Shown: positions 17,196 to 25,249 of the stretch, piece after piece
Layout of the letters: each line of letters begins with the position of its first letter
Numbering within the stretch: position 1 is the stretch's first letter
Origin: Pedobacter aquae
GTDB taxonomy: Bacteria; Bacteroidota; Bacteroidia; Sphingobacteriales; Sphingobacteriaceae
Direction of reading: 5' to 3'
NCBI RefSeq assembly: GCF_008195825.1
Contig: NZ_CP043329.1
Location: forward strand, 682,001 to 746,000
DNA: 64,000 bases
Program-made: the position numbers and the translations under genes
The notes under the pieces: generated by a model
Databases searched by the model: none
Told to the model about the DNA's origin: nothing
The model's input: the letters and a program-made list of their open reading frames with translations, nothing else

Positions 17196-20018
17196 ATGAT
17201 AAACCTTTGGTATAACTCTGATGAGGTTGCTGACTTTCATCCGCTTGTTGAGAAAGCACTAAACGATGCTTTGGTGAATGTTGGTTACAATAATATTGCA
17301 GAAGTAATTCACCACCCTGCAATTCCTAATAGCACAATAATCCCCGACTTTGCAATAAAATTAAAAGGAAGCCAACGTTACGTTTTTATTGTTGAAGTAA
17401 AAAGAACTCAAAGAGATGTTGAATCACAGCGTTACCAAAATCAATCACGTTCTTACGTAACCGAATTTGGTCCTCATTGGGAACCGAGTTATCACAAATA
17501 CTTTTGTGTAACCAACATTGAAAGGTTGGTTTTGTTTGCGGACAGAAATGGTGTACCGCTGACAAGTTGTTTACTTAAAGGAAATCCACGACAACATTCG
17601 CTTTTCAATCCAGTTAATCACGATGCGACAGCATCGGTAGCAGAACTGCAAGCAACTTTTGAAAATATTTTGCCGAAAATATTCAATCGTGTACCACCAG
17701 ATTGGGATAACAACTGGCAGCTTGTAATTGAAAGTTTTCACAACAACTATGTTGCGTTAAATAATTTACTTGGCTATCCGGAAGCAGTAAAAAAGGAGCT
17801 GACACTTTACGAGTTGTTCCGACTTCTTGCATATGCTTACTTGAAAGATTACTATACACAAACTGCAAATCCGAATGCCGCATATTTCCACAACTACCCA
17901 CCAAACAACGCAACACTACCGCAGTTCACAAACAATCTTTCAAATAATTACAACAGAATAATACAATTGGATTTTCAGCAAATTTTTACTGATCACCCAA
18001 ATCAAGGACAACGACTTTTCCCAAATAACTTTACTGCAAACTACTTGCAGTATTTCAGAGATTTAATTCAGTGCTTTATTCAGCACAACGCTAATGCAGT
18101 TGCAAACAACCCTTCACCTTCTTATATCTTTAATCTTCTTACTTCAAAAATTTATATCAGAGAAGAATTACACAGCAAGGGAAAAGTTATGTCTGATGCT
18201 GAGTTATCAAACTTACTTGCTACTCTTTGCATTGATTCTCCAAACGCAAAGGTTTTAGACCCAGGTTGTGGTGATGGTGCATTGCTTGATGCTGCATATG
18301 ACCAGATAAGTTTGCTTGCCGCGACAGCTAACCAAGCTAAGACACACAACCAAATTTTAAATCAAATTGATGGGATTGAAATTGACCCGTTCCTTTCGCA
18401 ATTATCTGCTTTCAGGTTGCTTTCAAAAAATCTTGCACAGGTAAATAACAATACGTCTGCAAACATTGTAATTGGAGATATATTTCATAACGCAAGAGCA
18501 AATCAGTATGATGCTGTTGTAATGAATCCACCGTTTTTGCGGAACGACAACCCTGATGCACCAATAACAGCAGCGGATAAAACCAAAATGAGAACTGCAA
18601 TTACAGGGCAAGGTTTGAATTACTTTGTTGCAAATGCTTCACAGCCTAACCTCTATTTCTACTTCACTAATTTCATTTGGCATTATTTGCGAAACAATGG
18701 CAAAGCAGGAATTATTTTAATGACAAAATTCCTGAACAATGAAGACGGTGAACATTTGAAACAATTTATCTCTGACAAGGTTGAAGCTATCGTTTCTTAT
18801 CCGAGAAAATATTTTCAAGAGTTTGTTGTAACAACAGTAATTGTGATTTTGAAGAAGGGAAACAATTCGGCAAATGTTTCTTTCGTAAGAGTTTCAGATG
18901 AAAATATTTTGCTTAATCCAGATAATCTGAAAGCGATACTTGCTTTGAATGCGGATACAACAACGGCATCTTACAAACTAAGAATTGTTCCAAGAAACAC
19001 ACTTGTTCCAACTACAAATTGGAAACAATATTTGAATGATAAAAACTATGACGATTTCTTAAACTTAAATTTCTTAGTTGATATTGACCATCATTTTGCT
19101 AGTATTGGAAGAGGCGGTGCAGAAGCTAGTGGAGCATCAACAATTATTTTTCCAACGTTTGACCAACAAGCCAACAATTTTTTTGGCCTAGGCAAACGCC
19201 TGACACCTGCACAACGAAACGCAGGAGTTCAGAGAACAAGAATTAATATCCCAGTTGGACTTAATCCAAGAGTAAGTTACGGTATTCAAAATAATTTTCA
19301 CCGTAGGAATTATGTATTGAGTATTAATGATATTGAACTTGATAAAGCATTTCACTTTCCTGCAAGAGCGGATAGAAATGAAGCCAATGCTTTACCAGTT
19401 GCATTACAAGGCAATCAAGATTTGGTTAACTTCTTCGATCATTGCGTTGCTGAATTTGGTTTGCAGAAATGGGGAACGATTGTAAATGCAGCTTTCAGAA
19501 ACACTATTAATCCAAAAATTTTAATTCCTAGAGCAGACAGGACAAAGCATTGTGTTTATTACAATCCACACAATCACAACTTAACTCTTTCAACAAATTT
19601 CTTTTACTGTAATGATTTGCGAAATCAAAATGCTAATGCAACTGATGAACAACAATACAAATTCATAACCGCATTCTTGCTATCAGCATTCGGACAAATT
19701 CAGTTTGAACTCAATGCAAACAATCAAGAAGGTTTAAGAAAATTGGAGGGTTTTCAAATCAACCGCTTCAAAATTCCTGACTTGACACAATTTACACAAG
19801 CAGAAATTTTGTCTGTTGTAGCAGCGTTTGATGCAATCAATATTGCTAATCCCGATTTTAGTGGTGATGAAGGAATAATGACACCAAGAAGAAATCTTGA
19901 TTTAGAAATTGCCCAAATCATTTTTACTAGAAATAATTTGGGCTTTGCAAATGCAATAGCAATGACAGATTATTTTGAACTCTTTTTAGCTGACCTAGTA
20001 GAAGACAGAAGATTATGA
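17196..20018 (+). CDS. Fused PD-(D/E)XK nuclease / N6-adenine methyltransferase (type IIG-like)
   Basis: This 940-aa protein joins an N-terminal PD-(D/E)XK nuclease signature (P50-D51, then E67-V-K69 in FIVEVKRT) to a central methyltransferase with VLDPGCGDGALLD near residue 352, GIEIDPFLSQ near 395 and NPPF at 443-446. The last 400 residues are probably target recognition. This is the architecture of type IIG enzymes that cut and methylate with one polypeptide. It overlaps the following cytosine methyltransferase gene by 4 bp. It is the only recognisable nuclease in the operon. Confidence 0.87.
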   Translation: MINLWYNSDEVADFHPLVEKALNDALVNVGYNNIAEVIHHPAIPNSTIIPDFAIKLKGSQRYVFIVEVKRTQRDVESQRYQNQSRSYVTEFGPHWEPSYHKYFCVTNIERLVLFADRNGVPLTSCLLKGNPRQHSLFNPVNHDATASVAELQATFENILPKIFNRVPPDWDNNWQLVIESFHNNYVALNNLLGYPEAVKKELTLYELFRLLAYAYLKDYYTQTANPNAAYFHNYPPNNATLPQFTNNLSNNYNRIIQLDFQQIFTDHPNQGQRLFPNNFTANYLQYFRDLIQCFIQHNANAVANNPSPSYIFNLLTSKIYIREELHSKGKVMSDAELSNLLATLCIDSPNAKVLDPGCGDGALLDAAYDQISLLAATANQAKTHNQILNQIDGIEIDPFLSQLSAFRLLSKNLAQVNNNTSANIVIGDIFHNARANQYDAVVMNPPFLRNDNPDAPITAADKTKMRTAITGQGLNYFVANASQPNLYFYFTNFIWHYLRNNGKAGIILMTKFLNNEDGEHLKQFISDKVEAIVSYPRKYFQEFVVTTVIVILKKGNNSANVSFVRVSDENILLNPDNLKAILALNADTTTASYKLRIVPRNTLVPTTNWKQYLNDKNYDDFLNLNFLVDIDHHFASIGRGGAEASGASTIIFPTFDQQANNFFGLGKRLTPAQRNAGVQRTRINIPVGLNPRVSYGIQNNFHRRNYVLSINDIELDKAFHFPARADRNEANALPVALQGNQDLVNFFDHCVAEFGLQKWGTIVNAAFRNTINPKILIPRADRTKHCVYYNPHNHNLTLSTNFFYCNDLRNQNANATDEQQYKFITAFLLSAFGQIQFELNANNQEGLRKLEGFQINRFKIPDLTQFTQAEILSVVAAFDAINIANPDFSGDEGIMTPRRNLDLEIAQIIFTRNNLGFANAIAMTDYFELFLADLVEDRRL

Positions 20019-21220
20019 AAAAAAATAAGATTAAAGTAATAGGTTTATTTTCAGGATGCGGTGGTTTAGATTTAGGATTTAAACAAGCTGGCTATGATTT
20101 GATATGGGCAAATGATATTTTGAAAGATGCTTGTGATACCTACAGATTGAACATAGGAGGCCACATTGTAAATGAAGATATTACAAAAATTGACTTAAAT
20201 ACAATTCCAAATGCTGACATAATTATTGGTGGTCCACCTTGTCAAGGCTTTTCAGGAATCGGCAAACGAGACCCTAATGACAATAGGTCTGCATTAGTGT
20301 ATTCTTACTTAGATGTTGTAAACAAAGTACAACCGAAAATATTCCTTTTTGAAAACGTCACGGGTATTAAATCATCTAAAGCAGCAGATGGTTCAAAAGT
20401 AATTGACAACTTAAAACAAGCATTTGAGAACATCGGTTATCATATCAATATTTTCACACTTAACGCAGCCGATTACGGTGTACCTCAAAGAAGAAAAAGA
20501 GTATTTATAATTGGCAACAAATTAGGAGTTGATATTTCAGTACCACCACAAACCCATTTTGAGAACAAAGAGGGTAAGAGAAAATGGATTTCTTCTTTTG
20601 AAGCTATCTCTGATTTGGATTCACCAACAGAAAATGGAGAAACAAAATATAAACACCAGCCGAAAAATGAATATCAGACGTTAATGCGAAAAAATGCTGA
20701 CAAAACAACATTACATATAGTTCCTTATTCTAGCCCAACGGATAAACAAATTATTAGCCACGTCAAGCCAGGCGGTAATTATATGGACATTCCTGATAGT
20801 GTTTCAACAAAAAGAATTATGTATTTCAAGAGCACTGGAGGAAGAACTACAACTTATGGAAGACTTGACCCTGAAATGCCAAATTATACAATTAACACTC
20901 ACTTCAATCGTCCAAATATTGGTTGTAACATCCATTACGAAGAAGATAGAATGATCACTATTCGAGAGGGTTTAAGATTTCAGTCATTCCCTGATGATTT
21001 TCAACTGATTTCAAAAACTCAAAGAAATTATTATGTACAAGTTGGAAATGCAGTTCCTCCATTACTATCGAAAGCTTGGGCAGAACATTTATTAAAGTAT
21101 TTAGAAGATATCCCCTCACCTAAAGCCATACACATTGCCAAGTCGCTCGAAAGCCAAACGCACAAGCCAGAACTTGTCAATGAGTATGCCTTTGCCAACG
21201 CAGAAAACCATACCGAATGA
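20015..21220 (+). CDS. DNA cytosine-5 methyltransferase
   Basis: This 401-aa protein has the C5-methyltransferase motifs in order: FSGCGGLDLGF (motif I, residues 12-22), catalytic PCQGFSG (75-81), ENV (113-115), QRRKR (158-162) and a C-terminal VGNAVPPLL (motif X). The target-recognition part lies between VIII and IX. All catalytic motifs are intact. It ends the four-gene operon, 14 bp before an attC site. It may modify one strand of an asymmetric site or give added protection. Confidence 0.95.
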   Translation: MKKNKIKVIGLFSGCGGLDLGFKQAGYDLIWANDILKDACDTYRLNIGGHIVNEDITKIDLNTIPNADIIIGGPPCQGFSGIGKRDPNDNRSALVYSYLDVVNKVQPKIFLFENVTGIKSSKAADGSKVIDNLKQAFENIGYHINIFTLNAADYGVPQRRKRVFIIGNKLGVDISVPPQTHFENKEGKRKWISSFEAISDLDSPTENGETKYKHQPKNEYQTLMRKNADKTTLHIVPYSSPTDKQIISHVKPGGNYMDIPDSVSTKRIMYFKSTGGRTTTYGRLDPEMPNYTINTHFNRPNIGCNIHYEEDRMITIREGLRFQSFPDDFQLISKTQRNYYVQVGNAVPPLLSKAWAEHLLKYLEDIPSPKAIHIAKSLESQTHKPELVNEYAFANAENHTE

Positions 21221-21233
21221 AAGAACACCGAAG

Positions 21234-21365
21234 CGATAACAGGCGTTTGGCAAAAAAGCGGGTTCAGTGCTTAAATGAAGCTTTGTGCTTCGTATCAAGT
21301 TTAGTGCTGGCAGAAAATTTAGTGCTTCGAAATCCGCTTCTTCGCCAAGCGCCAAACCGTTATAG
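21234..21365 (+). repeat. attC site G
   Basis: This 132-bp site runs from CGATAAC to GTTATAG. GGCGTTTGGC pairs with GCCAAGCGCC (one mismatch) and AAGCGG with CCGCTT. It closes the four-gene R-M cassette. Confidence 0.9.
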
Positions 21366-21384
21366 GGCATTTTAAAAGACGACC

Positions 21385-21825
21385 GTGAAACAGACAATAA
21401 ACATAATATTCGGACTGACTTTATTTCTTTTCACTGCTTGTGGACAAGGACAAATAAAAACACCTAAAAACGCAATGACTAAATTTGACGAGTTTAAAAA
21501 CAAAGAAAAATTTCTACAAGACGACAAACTATTTTATCCAGGAATTGGCGACCCAAACCTAAAACCTGTTTTAACAGAAAAAATAAACCTTGCAGCAGAC
21601 GACTTTAAAAAACTTGCTGACAAAGGAAATGCAACAGACAAGGAATATCAAAACGTAATAAAATTTGGACTTGACCGATTTGCTGACCTTTACTTACAAC
21701 TTGACACCGAAGACAGAGAACGAGTTTGTAGTTACTTTGAAGAACTAATGGACATTGTAGGACTTGAAAGTTCAGACGGACACTTGAACAACTTTATGTA
21801 TGGTTTTGACCCGACAAAAAAATGA
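21385..21825 (+). CDS. Small lipoprotein, DUF4844-like
   Basis: This 146-aa protein has a lipoprotein signal (IIFGLTLFLFTACGQ, lipobox Cys near residue 19) and an acidic helical body. It resembles DUF4844 proteins from memory (LTEKINLAADDFKKLADKGN, FGLDRFADLYLQLDTEDRE), a family without known function. It is the first gene of its cassette, 25 bp after the attC cleavage point, and overlaps the next gene by 4 bp. Confidence 0.6.
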   Translation: MKQTINIIFGLTLFLFTACGQGQIKTPKNAMTKFDEFKNKEKFLQDDKLFYPGIGDPNLKPVLTEKINLAADDFKKLADKGNATDKEYQNVIKFGLDRFADLYLQLDTEDRERVCSYFEELMDIVGLESSDGHLNNFMYGFDPTKK

Positions 21826-22289
21826 GATGGTTTCCAATACATATTGCAATCAAAGACTTGTCATTTATGGTATTTTACTTTGTAATTATGAAATACGATT
21901 TGACAAATGAGACTTATCTGCCGGAAACAATTAGTAATTTTCCGGGAGCCCCAAAAATGACATTCGGAAATATGATAAGTGCTTCATTATTTTATAACAT
22001 AATTCCATTGACTGCAAGTTTTTTGCTTTATTATCCAATCGTTTATTTAGCAAAAAAGTTGTTTAAGAAACAAAACATTTTATCGTTGATATTGACAGGT
22101 TTAACCTTGACAGCCACAACTCCAATTCTCTATTTTGCATTTAGTGAATGGAAACATAACGACTATTACTTAAAAACTGCTGAAATAATTGCTTGGACAC
22201 TTTGTTTCATAGTTTCTATATCGACTTATGTTTTATTGAATAAGAATGAACGAAAATATCAAACCGAAAGTATCAAACTTAACGAATGA
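21822..22289 (+). CDS. Small integral membrane protein
   Basis: This 155-aa protein has about four hydrophobic segments (IKDLSFMVFYFVIM, LFYNIIPLTASFLLYYPIVY, ILSLILTGLTLTATTPILYF, EIIAWTLCFIVSISTYVLL) and a charged C-terminus. No family is recognised. It is translationally coupled to the preceding lipoprotein gene (ATGA overlap), so the two may work together in the envelope. Confidence 0.6.
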   Translation: MRWFPIHIAIKDLSFMVFYFVIMKYDLTNETYLPETISNFPGAPKMTFGNMISASLFYNIIPLTASFLLYYPIVYLAKKLFKKQNILSLILTGLTLTATTPILYFAFSEWKHNDYYLKTAEIIAWTLCFIVSISTYVLLNKNERKYQTESIKLNE

Positions 22290-22301
22290 CAAGAAAAACG
22301 C

Positions 22302-22434
22302 CCTATAACACGGGTTTTGCGTCAGGCGGGGTGACGTGCAAACTTGAAGCTTTGTGCTTCTATTCAAGTTCAGTGCAGGTTGACAGTTTTGTGCTCCGAA
22401 ACCCGCCCGAACGCAAAGCCCGAAAACGTTATGT
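22302..22434 (+). repeat. attC site H
   Basis: This 133-bp site runs from CTATAAC to GTTATGT. CGGGTTTTGCGT pairs with ACGCAAAGCCCG (one mismatch) and GGCGGG with CCCGCC. Confidence 0.9.
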
Positions 22435-22477
22435 GCAACCCTAAAAGACGACAGTGCAAACATTAAACATATAAAAA

Positions 22478-23203
22478 ATGGACAGAAAAGATTTTCTAAA
22501 AACAGGACTTATACTTGGCGGAGCGACACTTGTTCCGACCGCTTCGGCATTTGCCCAAAACCTGACCGAGAACACTATTGACAAGTTGGTTGACAAGGAC
22601 GGCAACTTTATTCATCAACCTTTGGCTTATACAAATAATCATTTGGAGCCATATATGGACGAAGAAACTTTGCATTTGCATTATACCTTTCATCACGGTG
22701 GAGCAGTAAAAGGGGCAAACAAAGACCAGCAGATGATTAGAAAGGCATTGGACGACAATAACCTTGAAACCGTTGACTTTTGGACAAAGAAATTGGCTTT
22801 TCATCTTTCATCGCATATACTTCATTCCATATTTTGGACTAACCTCACAAACAAAAAGAGCGACCCAAAAGGCGACTTGCTCAAACGTATTGAAAAAGAT
22901 TTTGGCAGTTACGACAAACTGAAAATGTATCTCGCCAAGACTTCCAAAGACGTTGACGGAAATGGTTGGGGAATTTTAGGCTATCAACCTTACACCGACA
23001 AGTTGACAATTTTACAATGTGAAAACCACGAAAAATTGACGCAGTGGGGAGTTATTCCGTTGCTCGTAATTGACGTTTGGGAACATTCTTACTACCTCAA
23101 ATACAAAAACAAAAGAGCTGACTTTGTGGACAATCTTTTTAACATTATCAATTGGGACAATTCAGCTTACAGATTAGAAAATGCCCTAAAACTTACGAAA
23201 TAA
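22478..23203 (+). CDS. Exported Fe/Mn superoxide dismutase
   Basis: This 241-aa enzyme converts superoxide to hydrogen peroxide and oxygen. The C-terminal signature DVWEHSYYLKYKNKRADF supplies the Asp and His metal ligands, HILHSIFW holds another His, and LHLHYTFHHGGAVKGAN the N-terminal His. Unlike cytosolic enzymes it has an N-terminal leader (MDRKDFLKTGLILGGATLVP ending near ASAFAQ), which looks Tat-like in layout but lacks the RR pair, so it is probably exported. It is encoded in an integron cassette together with a small outer-membrane-type protein 10 bp downstream. Confidence 0.9.
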   Translation: MDRKDFLKTGLILGGATLVPTASAFAQNLTENTIDKLVDKDGNFIHQPLAYTNNHLEPYMDEETLHLHYTFHHGGAVKGANKDQQMIRKALDDNNLETVDFWTKKLAFHLSSHILHSIFWTNLTNKKSDPKGDLLKRIEKDFGSYDKLKMYLAKTSKDVDGNGWGILGYQPYTDKLTILQCENHEKLTQWGVIPLLVIDVWEHSYYLKYKNKRADFVDNLFNIINWDNSAYRLENALKLTK

Positions 23204-23213
23204 ACAAGAAAGA

Positions 23214-23612
23214 ATGAATTTTAAAAGAACGATAATATTAGGCATAGCATTTCTAATTTCAACATTAACTTATGCCCAAGAACAAGAGAAAAAAATAGAA
23301 GAAAATCCAAAATGGGATATTGGTTTAGAAGGTATGTTAGGATTTGCAGTAGGTAAAGACTTTTACGCATTTAATGTAGGTGGTCCAAGCCTAATGTTAA
23401 GACTGAATAACAATTGGAAACTTGGTGTTGGTGCTTTACCATCTTTCTACATAAAGAACGGAAAGACAGGTGCTAAACTTGGAGTTGCCCCTCGAATTGA
23501 CTATAAAAACTTCGCTTTAATTGCACCATTTTTCCATTTCGACAGCACAGACGAATGGGTTTGGTCAATTGGTTTAGGATATAGATTTCACAGGAAAGAT
23601 AAAGCGAAATAA
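23214..23612 (+). CDS. Small outer-membrane barrel-like protein
   Basis: This 132-aa protein has a signal peptide (MNFKRTIILGIAFLISTLTYAQ) and a short body of amphipathic strands (WDIGLEGMLGFAVG, WKLGVGALPSFYI, AKLGVAPRIDYKNF, WVWSIGLGYRF) ending in an aromatic YRF, a pattern seen in outer-membrane barrels. No function is assigned. It lies 10 bp after the superoxide dismutase gene in the same cassette and ends just before attC I. Confidence 0.6.
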   Translation: MNFKRTIILGIAFLISTLTYAQEQEKKIEENPKWDIGLEGMLGFAVGKDFYAFNVGGPSLMLRLNNNWKLGVGALPSFYIKNGKTGAKLGVAPRIDYKNFALIAPFFHFDSTDEWVWSIGLGYRFHRKDKAK

Positions 23613-23621
23613 AGGGTATGC

Positions 23622-23754
23622 ACATAACATCGGTTTTGCGTAATGGCGGGTTCAGTGCTTCGTATGACAGTTTTGTGCTAAGTTCAAGTTCAGTTCTTCG
23701 ATTAAACTTTTGTGCTAAAAATCCGCCACTACGCAAAGCCGAAAACCGTTATAG
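23622..23754 (+). repeat. attC site I
   Basis: This 133-bp site runs from ACATAAC to GTTATAG. CGGTTTTGCGTA pairs with TACGCAAAGCCG (one mismatch) and GGCGG with CCGCC. It is the last complete site of the array. Confidence 0.9.
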
Positions 23755-23778
23755 CCAATGGTAAGAACCCAACACGTA

Positions 23779-24150
23779 ATGAAGAAAATTTTCCTGATTT
23801 TGACACTTTCCCCTTTTTCCTTGCTTGCGCAGCAAAGCGACATAGGAAACTGGTTTATCTACTTTGGTGACAAAAAGATAAACAATAGATTCAATTGGCA
23901 CCACGAAGTGCAGTATCGAAACTTCAATTTTATCGGTGATACAGAACAGCTACTGCTCCGTACGGGCATAGGATACAATCTGACCGAAAATAACAACAAT
24001 GTTCATTTAGGTTATGCTTTTATATACAGCGAACCATACACTGCAGGAACCGATGACAAGACCAATTTCAACGAACATCGTGTTTACCAGCAGTTTATTA
24101 CAAGGCAAGTATTTGGCAGTGTAAGCTCCCCAAAAACTAGTACCGTTTAA
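23779..24150 (+). pseudogene. DUF2490 protein, 3'-truncated at the end of the array
   Basis: The product starts with a signal peptide (MKKIFLILTLSPFSLLAQ) and continues as a DUF2490-like outer-membrane protein (NWFIYFGDKKINNRFNWHHE, LLLRTGIGYNL, HLGYAFIYSE, FNEHRVYQQFITRQ). Family members are usually about twice this length. Family-like sequence stops near 24110 and a short unrelated tail follows to 24150. The sequence after the break, GTAAGCTCCCCAAAAACTAG, resembles an insertion-sequence end. No closing attC is present, so the cassette array was probably cut here. Confidence 0.7.
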
Positions 24151-24174
24151 AACTATAACAATTCACTTTTAAAC

Positions 24175-24211
24175 CAAAAAAGCCAAATCACTTCTAAAAT
24201 GATATGGCTTT
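24175..24211 (-). terminator. Terminator of the aldo/keto reductase gene
   Basis: On the minus strand AAGCCATATCA pairs with TGATTTGGCTT around a 9-nt loop (one mismatch), followed by a run of T. It lies 21 bp beyond the reductase stop. Confidence 0.75.
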
Positions 24212-24231
24212 GTATATGCTAACAAAAATAT

Positions 24232-25215
24232 TTACCAAAGCTGGTGAACATCTGCTTTGATATAAGTATCATAAATGTGTTTAATGGCATCTTTTTGTTG
24301 TTGGGTTAAAGCTGGTGCGTCTTCCATTTTTAAGTTGTTTAATATTTGTTGCGGGCTAGAGGCGCCTGGTATCACACAGCTAATCTCTTCAAATTCTAAT
24401 ATCCATTTTAAAGCTAAAAGAGGTAAGTCATAATCAGGGAACTGCTTTTTAAGTTCTTCTACAGCATCCAAACCTTTGTTATAATCTATACCAGAGAAAG
24501 TTTCGCCTTTATCAAAAGCTTCGCCATTTCTGTTGAAAGTTCTATGGTCGTCTTTACCAAAAGTGGTTTCTTTAGTGAATTTTCCGGTTAATAAACCGCT
24601 TGCTAAAGGCACACGAGCAATAAGACCGATGTTTTTCTTTTTGGCTTGCTCAAACAAAAGCTCTGTTGGGCGTTGTCTAAAAATATTAAAAATCAGTTGC
24701 AGGCTGCAAACATTGTCAAATTCTATAGCTTTTAATCCTTCCTCAATTTTCTCTACACTAACGCCAAGATTTAAGATTTTACCTTCGTCTTTAAGTCTGT
24801 CAAACAATTCAAAAATTTCTGGGCGGTATAAAACTTCAGTAGGAGGGCAGTGTAACTGAATAAGATCTATTTTTTCTAGATTCATATTTTTTAAGCTGCT
24901 TTCTACAAAGTTTCTTAAAGCTTTTACCGTATAAGATTGGTTAATGTGTGGGTTAAGCTGGCGGCCACACTTAGTAGCCACGTAAATTTCTTCTTTTCTG
25001 GCTTTTACAATTCTGCCAACGGCTTTTTCACTTTCACCATCGCCATAAACATCGGCAGTATCAATAAAGTTAATACCCGCATCTATGGCGGCGTTTAAGA
25101 TGGTATCGGCATTGTTGTGGTCAAATGTATCTCCCCATTTGCCGCCCACTTGCCAGGTTCCTAAGCTAATTTCGGAGATTTTTAAGTTTGTTTTTCCTAA
25201 AATTCTGTAGTTCAT
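24232..25215 (-). CDS. Aldo/keto reductase
   Basis: This 327-aa protein is an NAD(P)H-dependent aldo/keto reductase. The catalytic set is visible: D and Y in FIDTADVYGDGESE (about residues 50-63), K in VATKCGRQ near 83 and H in LIQLHCPP near 124; the late GASSPQQILNNL is the cofactor-phosphate loop region. Length fits the family. The substrate is unknown. It has its own terminator and lies on the strand opposite to the cassette array. Confidence 0.92.
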   Translation of the reverse strand: MNYRILGKTNLKISEISLGTWQVGGKWGDTFDHNNADTILNAAIDAGINFIDTADVYGDGESEKAVGRIVKARKEEIYVATKCGRQLNPHINQSYTVKALRNFVESSLKNMNLEKIDLIQLHCPPTEVLYRPEIFELFDRLKDEGKILNLGVSVEKIEEGLKAIEFDNVCSLQLIFNIFRQRPTELLFEQAKKKNIGLIARVPLASGLLTGKFTKETTFGKDDHRTFNRNGEAFDKGETFSGIDYNKGLDAVEELKKQFPDYDLPLLALKWILEFEEISCVIPGASSPQQILNNLKMEDAPALTQQQKDAIKHIYDTYIKADVHQLW

Positions 25216-25249
25216 GTATAATTAAAATTGGTTTATCTTTTTGCTGGGT

